Shown here: one piece after another, positions 7,384 to 13,613 of the stretch | Layout of the letters: the number at the start of each line of letters is the position of its first letter | How positions within the stretch are numbered: the stretch's first letter is position 1 | From: Pseudolysinimonas_A sp965653335 | GTDB lineage: Bacteria; Actinomycetota; Actinomycetes; Actinomycetales; Microbacteriaceae | Length of the DNA stretch: 18,136 nt | Direction of reading: 5' to 3' | NCBI GenBank assembly: GCA_965653335.1 | Contig: CBFGZU010000037.1 | Span: 1-18,136, forward strand | The notes under the pieces: model-generated | The model's input: the letters and a program-made list of their open reading frames with translations, nothing else | Told to the model about the DNA's origin: nothing | The model's database searches: none | Position numbers and translations under genes: made by a program

Positions 7384-8343
7384 TCAGCCGCCGTAGCCCA
7401 TGATGACGCCGCCGCCCATCTCGGGGTCGGCGGGGGCGCCCGGCACGAACTGCAGGACGATGTCACCCTCCTCAAGCCCACCGGCCACCTCGACCGTGGT
7501 GCCGTCGGAGAGGCCGAGAGTCACCTCTCGCTGCTCGGTCTCGCCGTCCGCGCCGACGAGATAGACGACCCCGGTGCCGCCGCCGCCTTCGACCGCCGTC
7601 GTCGGCACCACGAGCACGTTCTCAGCGATCCCACCGGCAATCGTCAGACGCGCCGTGAGCCCGGGAAAGACCCGCACGTCGCCCGGAACGGCGCAACGCA
7701 CCGAGGTGCCGCTCGCGGGAGGGGTGACGCCATCGTCACCCGTGCCGCTGTTCGATCCGGGAGTCGAGGTCGAGATCGCCAGACCCGTACAGGTGAAGGG
7801 CGCGGGACCGCCGGCGATCACCACCTCCGCCTCCGTGGGCTGGGTCGTGAGCCGGTACTGCAGCTCGGGCGACAGCGTCGCCGTGACGTGGAAGGTGGCC
7901 GGAGCCACCTGACCGATCGCCGTTCCGATGCCCACCGTCTGCCCGACGAGCACGTCGAAGGAGGTGAGGGTGCCCGCGGCAGGCGACTTGACGATCGACC
8001 AGCGATGGGTGCCGTCGTCGTTCATGCCGCGGATCCGCATGATCTCGGTACCGGCCTCCAGCCACTGCCCAGCCGAGACGGAGATCTGACGCACCTCGCC
8101 ATCGAGCGTCGCCTTGACGGGGACAACGGCATCCGCGGCCACCGCGCCGTCAAGGACGATGTCGTTGCGCACCGTTCCCGTCGTGACCGGAATCTGCGGC
8201 TCGACGATCGCACCGCTCGGGACCTCACCGCCGCTCTCCTGCACCGGATCGGCGAAGAACGCGAACTTCACGAGTGCCACAGCGATCACGGCGAACACGA
8301 GGATGCGGATGATGGGAAAAACCCAGGCACGGGCAACGGACAC
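7384..8343 (-). CDS. Membrane-fusion/adaptor protein (HlyD/MacA-like) of ABC system
   Basis: A 319-residue protein with one N-terminal membrane anchor (about 9-30, FPIIRILVFAVIAVALVKFAFF) and an extracytoplasmic remainder. Residues about 50-155 resemble a biotinyl-lipoyl/beta-barrel adaptor half: TLDGEVRQISVSAGQWLEAGTEIMRI, then SPAAGTLTSFDVLVGQTVGIGTAIGQV. The C-terminal part has the membrane-proximal pattern NVLVVPTTAVEGGGGTGVVYLVGADGETEQREVTLGL. It lacks the long coiled-coil hairpin of Gram-negative MacA. In its place sits a Gly/Ser/Thr/Pro-rich insert between Cys185 and Cys217 that could be disulfide-bridged. GTG start with GGAG 5 nt upstream. First gene of the operon with the ATPase, permease and probably the lipoprotein. 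Confidence 0.85.
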   Translation of the reverse strand: MSVARAWVFPIIRILVFAVIAVALVKFAFFADPVQESGGEVPSGAIVEPQIPVTTGTVRNDIVLDGAVAADAVVPVKATLDGEVRQISVSAGQWLEAGTEIMRIRGMNDDGTHRWSIVKSPAAGTLTSFDVLVGQTVGIGTAIGQVAPATFHVTATLSPELQYRLTTQPTEAEVVIAGGPAPFTCTGLAISTSTPGSNSGTGDDGVTPPASGTSVRCAVPGDVRVFPGLTARLTIAGGIAENVLVVPTTAVEGGGGTGVVYLVGADGETEQREVTLGLSDGTTVEVAGGLEEGDIVLQFVPGAPADPEMGGGVIMGYGG

Positions 8344-8464
8344 GGGTGCTCCATTCAGGGGGATGCCACGCCCTGACGCGCGGCACTCTCATCGAACCAG
8401 GGCGGAGGATCGATCGCATCCCAACCTTCGAGCTGCGTCAGACGTCCGCCTCCGCGACTCTAAT

Positions 8465-8508
8465 CGGTGAGGAGGCCTCAGAGCGTCATTCCAGAGGATG
8501 ACTCACCG
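8465..8508 (-). terminator. Two-tier hairpin 3' of rnj
   Basis: Outer arms CGGTGAG (8465-8471) and CTCACCG (8502-8508) pair; after a symmetric 4/4 internal loop, CCTC (8476-8479) pairs with GAGG (8494-8497). It starts 7 nt after the RNase J stop and could end the dapA-rnj transcript, though there is no U-tract. The rest of the 172-nt gap 8344-8515 must hold the promoter of the ABC operon. The only candidate seen is a TAGAGT hexamer (minus strand, 8457-8462) without a good -35. Confidence 0.35.
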
Positions 8509-8515
8509 GTGCAGG

Positions 8516-10192
8516 CTAGGCCTCGATGACGACCGGGATGATCATCGGGCGGCGACGGTGCTGCGTGTTGACCCAGCGACCGACGGTGCGGCGCACGATC
8601 TGCTGATAGCCGTGCTGGTCGCGCGTGCCGCCCTCGGCCGCCTCGGTGAGAGCCTTCACGATCTGTGGGCGCACCCCGTCGAACACCGAATCGTCTTCGG
8701 CGAACCCGCGCGCCTGGATCTCGGGCCCGACGATGATCTTGCCGGTCTGCACGTCGATCGCGATGAAGATCGAGATGAAGCCCTCCTCGGCGAGGATCCG
8801 ACGGTCCTTGAGGTCGGCATCCGTGATCTCGCCGACCGTCGACCCGTCGACGTAGACGAAGCCGATGTCGAGCTGCCCGGTGACCTTCGCGACGCCGTCC
8901 CTGAGGTCGACGACGATGCCGTTCTCGCCGATGATCGCGCGCGACCGCTCGACTCCCGTCTCGATCGCGAGGTCGGCGGCGGCGCGCAAATGACGGGCCT
9001 CACCGTGCACCGGCAACACATTGCGGGGCTTGATGATGTTGAAGCAGTAGAGCAACTCCCCCGCCGCCGCGTGCCCCGACGTGTGAACCTTCGCGTTGCC
9101 CTTGTGCACGACGTTCGCGCCGAGCTTCGTGAGCCCGTTGATCACGCGGTAGACGGCGTTCTCGTTGCCCGGAATGAGGCTCGAGGCGAGGATGACGGTG
9201 TCGCCCTCGCCGATCTCGATCTGGTGGTCCTGATTCGACATGCGCGCGAGCACTGCCATCGGCTCGCCTTGCGATCCGGTGCTCATGAAGACGACCCGGT
9301 CGTCGGGCATGTTCACGGCGGTCTTCAGATCGACGATGACGCCGGGCGGAACGTCGAGGTAGCCGAGGTCGGCGGCGATGCCCATATTGCGCACCATCGA
9401 GCGCCCGACGAAGGCGACGTGCCGCTCGTTGGCGACCGCGGCATCCAGCACCTGTTGCACACGGTGGACGTGCGACGAGAACGACGCGACGATGACGCGC
9501 TTCTTAGCGCGCGAGATGACGTTCTCGATCACCGGGCCGATGTCGCGCTCGAGCGGCGTGAAACCGGGCACGTCGGCGTTGGTCGAGTCGGGCAGGAAAA
9601 GATCGACTCCCTCCTGACCGAGCCGCGCGAACGCGCGCAGATCGGTGAGGCGCCCGTCGAGCGGCAACTGGTCCATCTTGAAGTCACCGGTGTGCAGCAC
9701 GAGCCCGGCGGGAGTGCGGATGGCGACGGCGAGCGCGTCGGGGATCGAGTGGTTGACCGCGACGAACTCGAGCTCGAACGGGCCGAAGCGATCGATCTGG
9801 TCGGCCTTCACCTCGCGCGTCTGCGGGGCGATCTTGTGCTCCTTGAGCTTCGCCTCGACGAGCGCGAGCGTGAGTCGCGACCCCATGAGCGGGATGTCGC
9901 GGCGCTCCCGCAAGAGGTACGGCACGGCGCCGATGTGGTCTTCGTGACCGTGCGTGAGCACGACACCGACGACATCGTCGAGACGATCCCGGATCGGCGC
10001 GAAGTCGGGCAGGATCAGGTCGACCCCGGGCTGGTGCTCCTCGGGGAACAGCACGCCACAGTCGACGATGAGCAAGCTGCCCTCGTACTCGTAGACCGTC
10101 ATGTTGCGACCGATCTCACCGAGCCCGCCGAGCGGGAGCACGCGCAGCGTGCCGGGGTCGAGCGGGGGCGGGTCGAAGAGATCGTCCGCCAT
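8516..10192 (-). CDS. rnj: Ribonuclease J
   Basis: A 558-residue metallo-beta-lactamase/beta-CASP nuclease, full length for actinobacterial RNase J. It combines 5'-3' exonuclease and endonuclease activity and takes part in rRNA maturation and mRNA decay. The zinc-binding motif HGHEDHIG spans 81-88. Later metal-site segments are the histidine of VAVNHSIPDA and the aspartate of VLHTGDFKMD. The beta-CASP region has VASFSSHVHRVQQ, MSTGSQGEPM and HTSGHAAAGEL. The C-terminal domain starts after LPVHGEARHL. The ATG shares one base with the dapA stop (TGATG), so translation is coupled. The dapA-rnj arrangement is conserved in actinobacteria. No key residue is missing. Confidence 0.96.
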   Translation of the reverse strand: MADDLFDPPPLDPGTLRVLPLGGLGEIGRNMTVYEYEGSLLIVDCGVLFPEEHQPGVDLILPDFAPIRDRLDDVVGVVLTHGHEDHIGAVPYLLRERRDIPLMGSRLTLALVEAKLKEHKIAPQTREVKADQIDRFGPFELEFVAVNHSIPDALAVAIRTPAGLVLHTGDFKMDQLPLDGRLTDLRAFARLGQEGVDLFLPDSTNADVPGFTPLERDIGPVIENVISRAKKRVIVASFSSHVHRVQQVLDAAVANERHVAFVGRSMVRNMGIAADLGYLDVPPGVIVDLKTAVNMPDDRVVFMSTGSQGEPMAVLARMSNQDHQIEIGEGDTVILASSLIPGNENAVYRVINGLTKLGANVVHKGNAKVHTSGHAAAGELLYCFNIIKPRNVLPVHGEARHLRAAADLAIETGVERSRAIIGENGIVVDLRDGVAKVTGQLDIGFVYVDGSTVGEITDADLKDRRILAEEGFISIFIAIDVQTGKIIVGPEIQARGFAEDDSVFDGVRPQIVKALTEAAEGGTRDQHGYQQIVRRTVGRWVNTQHRRRPMIIPVVIEA

Positions 10193-11169
10193 CAGCGAGT
10201 CGTTCCGGCGATTCGCGGCAGAGCGCCGCCGGCCGCCGCGTTGGCGTCGGGCCGGAAGTGCTTCGGGTCGATCCCCTCGATGTCGTGCACCAGGGCGATC
10301 TCGTCCTCGATCAGGGCAGCCTCGTGTTCTTCGGGCCCGACGAGCGGCAGACGCACGCGCGGACTGGTGATGCGGCCGAAGCCGTGCAGGATGTACTTCG
10401 CCGCGACGGTTCCGGGCACGTGCGTCATGGCCGCCCGCACGAGCGGCTCGAGGGCTCGGTGCGCGGCACGCGCCGTGTCGAGATCGTTCGCGTTGACGGC
10501 ATCCACCATGCGGCGGTACGACGCCGGCGCGATGTTGCCGGTCACGCTGATCAGGCCCGTCCCGCCGATCGCGAGGGTCGGGAGCGCGTTGGCGTCATCC
10601 CCCGCGAAGTACATGAGGTCGGTCTGGTTGAGCACGCGACTCACCTCGCTCAGGTCGCCCTTGGCATCCTTCACCCCGAGGATGTTGGGGTGCTTCGCGG
10701 CGCGCAAAATCGTCTCGTACTTGATCTCCACCCCCGTGCGACCCGGGATGTCGTAGAGGATCACCGGCAGGTCGGTGGCGTCGGCGACCATCCGGAAGTG
10801 GGTGAGGATGCCAGCCTGCGTGGGCTTGTTGTAGTACGGGGTGACGATCATGATGCCGTCGGCGCCGGCCTTCTCGCTCTTGGAATAGAGCTCGATCGCG
10901 TGCGCGGTCTCGTTGGAACCGCCCCCCGTGATGATCTTCGCGCGACCGGCGGCGACATCCTTCGCGACCTCGACGAGCTTGATCTTCTCGGAATCGGTGA
11001 GGGTACTGGTCTCACCCGTGGTGCCCGTGACGACGATGCCATCGGCACCGTGCGTCACGAGGCTGTCGATGTGCTTCTCGACGTCGGCCCAATGCACCTC
11101 ACCGTCGTGGGTGAACGGGGTCACCACCGCGACGAGCACCTGCCCGAATGGATTCTCTTGCGACGACAC
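10192..11169 (-). CDS. dapA: 4-hydroxy-tetrahydrodipicolinate synthase
   Basis: A 325-residue enzyme that condenses pyruvate with aspartate semialdehyde, the first committed step towards diaminopimelate and lysine. The TIM-barrel signatures are intact: GTTGETSTL (49-57), PYYNKPTQ (111-118), catalytic Tyr139 in ILYDIPGRTG, and the Schiff-base lysine K167 in GVKDAKGD. The C-terminal extension after RLPLVGPEEHEA is usual for actinobacterial DapA. The GTG start at 11167-11169 has no Shine-Dalgarno; TACCCT stands 7 nt upstream, suggesting a leaderless mRNA. rnj follows, overlapping by one base. The upstream side abuts a repeat-flanked gene that separates dapA from thyX. Confidence 0.96.
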   Translation of the reverse strand: MSSQENPFGQVLVAVVTPFTHDGEVHWADVEKHIDSLVTHGADGIVVTGTTGETSTLTDSEKIKLVEVAKDVAAGRAKIITGGGSNETAHAIELYSKSEKAGADGIMIVTPYYNKPTQAGILTHFRMVADATDLPVILYDIPGRTGVEIKYETILRAAKHPNILGVKDAKGDLSEVSRVLNQTDLMYFAGDDANALPTLAIGGTGLISVTGNIAPASYRRMVDAVNANDLDTARAAHRALEPLVRAAMTHVPGTVAAKYILHGFGRITSPRVRLPLVGPEEHEAALIEDEIALVHDIEGIDPKHFRPDANAAAGGALPRIAGTTR

Positions 11170-11176
11170 GTGTTAC

Positions 11177-11182
11177 AGGGTA
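11177..11182 (-). promoter_or_regulatory. Candidate -10 hexamer for a leaderless dapA transcript
   Basis: TACCCT on the minus strand ends 7 nt before the dapA GTG, with no ribosome binding site between. The inverted-repeat element at 11212-11296 begins 30 nt further upstream, so anything that binds it would sit next to this promoter. Confidence 0.45.
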
Positions 11183-11211
11183 TCGGTGTTGCGAGGGTGG
11201 GGTTCCGGGTG

Positions 11212-11296
11212 CACCATTCCTAGGAATTTTGAAGACCGAGGCACGTGGGCACGGGGAAGAGCACCTGCTCCGCTACGGATATTCCTAGGAATGGTG
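11212..11296. repeat. Inverted-repeat element A-B (16-bp stem) between dapA and AbiEi/DUF559 gene
   Basis: CACCATTCCTAGGAAT (11212-11227) and its exact reverse complement ATTCCTAGGAATGGTG (11281-11296) enclose 53 nt. Together they would form a perfect 16-bp stem. Each arm carries the self-complementary core TTCCTAGGAA. The loop holds a small hairpin, GAGC/GCTC (11259-11270). The element begins 33 nt after the stop codon of the AbiEi/DUF559 gene and ends about 30 nt before the dapA -10. A sister element lies at 12266-12339. No target-site duplication was seen at its ends. Confidence 0.88.
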
Positions 11297-11329
11297 TCAC
11301 CGCAACCCGGGCAGCAAGCGAAACAGCAT

Positions 11330-12196
11330 CTACGCGAGATGCAAGCCGCGGGACACGGCAGCCTCGATCGCGCGCAGGATGCTCGGCCACTCGAAGAGCA
11401 CCTGGTCGTAGTCGAAACGGAGGACGGTGTAGCCGGCAGCTGTCAGCCGGGCGTCGCGGCGGTAGTCGGCGTAACGGTCGTGGAATCCCGCACCGTCGAG
11501 TTCGACGATGAGTCGTGAGCCGATCACGAGGTCGACGCGGTCCCGCCCGATTTGCAGCTGTTGCCGCACCCGCCACCCGCGGCCCCGCAGCCGGAAGATC
11601 ACAAGCGACTCGAGTCCGCTATCCGACTTGTCGCCTGCCGTCGCCAGGATCCGCCTTACGGCTCTCGGCATCCCCTTCAATAGCCGATCCCACTCCTCGG
11701 GCCGGGCGAGACCGCGTCGCCGCACCGACTCCGCCGACGCGAAGAGATCCTCGTCCGAGAGGCAGTCGCGCGCGTCGACGAGCGCCTTCAGGATCGGCTC
11801 GACGAGACGCGAACCAGCGGCCTCCCTCGGCTTGGCGGTGTCGCGCCAATGCACGACCGCATCCGGGAACACCGCCTGGCGCACTCCGGGGTCGGCGACG
11901 CTCCGCAACTGGCTGGTCGATCGATGGACGGCGACATGAACGACCCGAGGGATCTCGGTGACCCAGATACCGAGCTCGCGCATCGCCGTCACGCACGTCG
12001 CGCGGCCGCCGACCCGCACCGCGCCCCGGAGCGCGGGAGGGGTGGACGGCAGCACGTACCACCCTTTACGCGGACGCCGGATGAGTCCGGCTCGCAGTGC
12101 CCGGCGGATTGAGCTTCGGCTGCCCCCAGCAGCCAGCAACTCGATCGCCTTCGCAGCACCGCCTCGTCGCGCAATCTCCTCCGGGATGTCGAGCAT
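11330..12196 (-). CDS. AbiEi-like winged-helix protein with C-terminal DUF559 (PD-(D/E)xK, Vsr-like) domain
   Basis: A 288-residue two-domain protein. Residues about 1-50 resemble the winged-helix of AbiEi-family antitoxins (IRRALRAGLIRRPRKGWYVLP), followed by an AbiEi-like middle region. Residues about 190-288 are a DUF559 endonuclease-fold domain: E196 in GLESLV, D222 in DRVDLVIG, then E232-L-D234-G in LIVELDGAGFHD, and RRDARLTAAGYTVLRF. Those acidic residues fit a PD-(D/E)xK-like site. Such genes are common, scattered accessory genes of actinobacteria; whether they are antitoxins, nucleases or regulators is not settled. The ATG at 12194-12196 is chosen because it starts at the conserved domain. 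An in-frame ATG at 12269-12271 lies inside repeat C. Neither has a good ribosome binding site. No toxin (AbiEii) partner is adjacent. Confidence 0.8.
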   Translation of the reverse strand: MLDIPEEIARRGGAAKAIELLAAGGSRSSIRRALRAGLIRRPRKGWYVLPSTPPALRGAVRVGGRATCVTAMRELGIWVTEIPRVVHVAVHRSTSQLRSVADPGVRQAVFPDAVVHWRDTAKPREAAGSRLVEPILKALVDARDCLSDEDLFASAESVRRRGLARPEEWDRLLKGMPRAVRRILATAGDKSDSGLESLVIFRLRGRGWRVRQQLQIGRDRVDLVIGSRLIVELDGAGFHDRYADYRRDARLTAAGYTVLRFDYDQVLFEWPSILRAIEAAVSRGLHLA

Positions 12197-12265
12197 TCCC
12201 CGACCATTGCGCCCACACCATCCGCCATGGGGTTGGGTGGATCGAAGTGTGGATAGGGCGCGAGA

Positions 12266-12339
12266 CACCATTCCTAGGAAGGACCGGGCGCCGGACGCCC
12301 GACACGCCGGTCAGCTGAAGTTTCTTCCTAGGAATGGTG
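12266..12339. repeat. Inverted-repeat element C-D (16-bp stem) between AbiEi/DUF559 gene and thyX
   Basis: CACCATTCCTAGGAAG (12266-12281) and its exact reverse complement CTTCCTAGGAATGGTG (12324-12339) enclose 42 nt and form a perfect 16-bp stem. It shares 15 bp with element A-B. The sixteenth pair is G:C here and T:A there, so both partners changed together. The loop adds GACCGG/CCGGTC (12282-12287/12307-12312) and GGGCG/CGCCC (12286-12290/12296-12300). It begins 27 nt after the thyX stop. Arm C overlaps the furthest-upstream possible start codon of the AbiEi/DUF559 gene. Confidence 0.88.
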
Positions 12340-12351
12340 CCGCCCGAGACT

Positions 12352-12364
12352 GCGGGCTGCCCGC
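12352..12364 (-). terminator. Small hairpin just after thyX
   Basis: GCGGG and CCCGC with a 3-nt loop lie 2 nt after the thyX stop codon, before repeat element C-D. It is short and has no U-tract. It could add to the larger C-D hairpin in ending the thyX transcript. Confidence 0.25.
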
Positions 12365-12366
12365 GG

Positions 12367-13110
12367 CTACGGGGCGACGCGCCCGCCGGCCTCGAAAGCG
12401 GCGTGGGTGAGGGGCATGAGGGGCTTCCACGCCTCCTCCATCACCTCCGCGACCATCTCGATCTCGCGCTGCGGGAACGACGGGAAGTGCGATTCGGGGC
12501 GCTTGGTGCGCAGCGACAGGAAATTCATGAGCGACCGGGCGTTCATCGTGACGTACATCGACGAGTAGAGCGACAGCGGCAGCACCGTGCGGGCGACCTC
12601 ACGGGCGACGCCGGCATCCAGCTGCTTCTGGTACTCGGCGTAGGCGAACGTCGCCACCGCCTTACCCGATTCCACCGCGAGCTCGGTCTGCTCGGGAGTG
12701 CCCGGGATGAAGTCGTAGGCACCGGGCTTACCGACCTGCACGAGATTCCGCGACGGTGCCGGCACGTAGAACACAGGACGCATCTCGCGGTAGCGGCCCG
12801 ACTCCTCGTTGTAGGAGGCGATGCGGTGCCGCATGAACTCGCGGAACACGAAGAGCGGCGCCTGCACGTAGAACGTCATCGAATTGTGCTCGAACGGCGA
12901 CCCGTGCCGGTCGCGCATGAGGAAGTTGATGAGGCCCTTGTCTTTCGCGTCGGCGTCGGCACCGGATGCGGCATCCTCGAGAGTCTGCTCGCCCATCGTC
13001 GAGACCCGGGCGGCGAACACGACATCCGAGTCGTGCGCGCTCGACCGCACCAACTCAACCGTCATGTCGGAACGGAACTCGATCGAATACTCGGCTGCAG
13101 TGTCGGACAC
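12367..13110 (-). CDS. thyX: Flavin-dependent thymidylate synthase
   Basis: A 247-residue ThyX that methylates dUMP to dTMP using FAD, NADPH and methylenetetrahydrofolate. The signature RHRIASYNEESGRY at 94-107 matches the ThyX motif RHRxxSxNExSxRY exactly. HGSPFEHNSMTFYVQAPLFVFREF precedes it, and RTVLPLSLYSSMYVTMNARSLMNFLSLR forms the substrate-side block. Length is normal. Two in-frame GTG codons compete. The downstream one (13108-13110) is preferred because TATCGT stands 7 nt before it, the same leaderless pattern seen at neighbouring genes; using the GTG at 13117-13119 would put that hexamer across the start. thyX is normally beside dapA in relatives; here a repeat-flanked gene lies between. 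It is divergent from the thioredoxin gene. Confidence 0.95.
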   Translation of the reverse strand: MSDTAAEYSIEFRSDMTVELVRSSAHDSDVVFAARVSTMGEQTLEDAASGADADAKDKGLINFLMRDRHGSPFEHNSMTFYVQAPLFVFREFMRHRIASYNEESGRYREMRPVFYVPAPSRNLVQVGKPGAYDFIPGTPEQTELAVESGKAVATFAYAEYQKQLDAGVAREVARTVLPLSLYSSMYVTMNARSLMNFLSLRTKRPESHFPSFPQREIEMVAEVMEEAWKPLMPLTHAAFEAGGRVAP

Positions 13111-13117
13111 GGCCCTC

Positions 13118-13123
13118 ACGATA
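13118..13123 (-). promoter_or_regulatory. Candidate -10 hexamer for a leaderless thyX transcript
   Basis: TATCGT on the minus strand ends 7 nt before the GTG at 13108-13110. It overlaps the alternative GTG start by two bases, so it helps decide the start codon. The expected -35 zone falls in the GTGTGAC repeat cluster. Confidence 0.42.
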
Positions 13124-13135
13124 TCCGCCCGAAGC

Positions 13136-13165
13136 GTGTGACGGAGTGTGACAGGCCCGCGTGAC
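13136..13165. repeat. Phased GTGTGAC direct repeats in thyX/thioredoxin divergent promoter region
   Basis: GTGTGAC occurs at 13136-13142 and 13146-13152, exactly 10 bp apart. A third, one-base variant GCGTGAC is at 13159-13165. They lie between the two divergent -10 hexamers, and the third copy overlaps the candidate -35 of the thioredoxin gene. Spacing of one helical turn would suit a cooperatively binding regulator. No known operator was recognised. Confidence 0.5.
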
Positions 13166-13189
13166 GGGATGCGGTCACCTCACTACCGT
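13161..13189 (+). promoter_or_regulatory. Candidate promoter for leaderless thioredoxin operon mRNA
   Basis: GTGACG (13161-13166; four of six bases of TTGACA) is separated by 17 bp from TACCGT (13184-13189), which ends 7 nt before the ATG at 13197. Of the promoter candidates in this window it has the best -35/-10 combination. Confidence 0.45.
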
Positions 13190-13196
13190 GAGGATC

Positions 13197-13613
13197 ATGG
13201 ATGCCGGATCCGTCACGCTCGTGCTCGGGAGCCTCGTGCTCGCCGCCACGCTGCTCGGCTTCCTGCACCGGGCGACCCAGGGCCGCGCCCGGACGATCTC
13301 GGATGCTCGTGTCGTGAGCATCGACGGCGTCGCCCTCGGCGAGCGCGCGACGCTGCTGCAGTTCTCGACCGAGGTCTGCGCACCGTGCAAGACGACGGCC
13401 CGGGTGCTCGACGATCTGGCCACCCGCACCGCGGATGTCGCCCACGTCGAACTCGATGTGACGCACCGGCCGGAGCTGGCCTCCCGCTACCGGGTGCTGC
13501 AGACTCCGACGACGCTCATCCTCGACGCGGACGGTCTCGTTCGCGCCCGCATCGGCGGGGCTGTTCGCCGCGACACGATCGTCGCCGAACTCCAGCGCGT
13601 CCTCGCCGCATGA
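13197..13613 (+). CDS. Membrane-anchored thioredoxin-like protein
   Basis: A 138-residue thioredoxin-fold protein with an N-terminal hydrophobic helix (about 5-22, SVTLVLGSLVLAATLLGF), probably a membrane anchor. The redox pair is C61-A-P-C64 in STEVCAPCKTT. The usual Trp before the first Cys is replaced by Val. The cis-proline loop TPTTLIL (P104) and a C-terminal helix are present. The ATG at 13197 is chosen over upstream in-frame starts because it begins at the hydrophobic segment and follows the TACCGT hexamer at leaderless spacing. Its stop overlaps the DUF4395 start as ATGA, so the two are coupled. Which side of the membrane the thioredoxin domain faces cannot be decided from sequence alone. 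Confidence 0.9.
   Translation: MDAGSVTLVLGSLVLAATLLGFLHRATQGRARTISDARVVSIDGVALGERATLLQFSTEVCAPCKTTARVLDDLATRTADVAHVELDVTHRPELASRYRVLQTPTTLILDADGLVRARIGGAVRRDTIVAELQRVLAA

Noticed and set aside
8498..10756. A 750-codon plus-strand open frame opposite rnj and dapA
   Set aside because: It is the reverse-complement shadow of two genes with intact catalytic motifs and has low-complexity charged composition.
11212..12339. Reading the gene-hairpin units as an integron cassette array with attC sites
   Set aside because: The arms lack the attC core GTTRRRY, the stems are perfect without the usual extrahelical bases, and no integrase is in the window.
11212..12339. A composite transposon or insertion sequence
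   Set aside because: No transposase frame and no target-site duplication at the outer ends of the repeats. The repeats are reported as elements without a mechanism.
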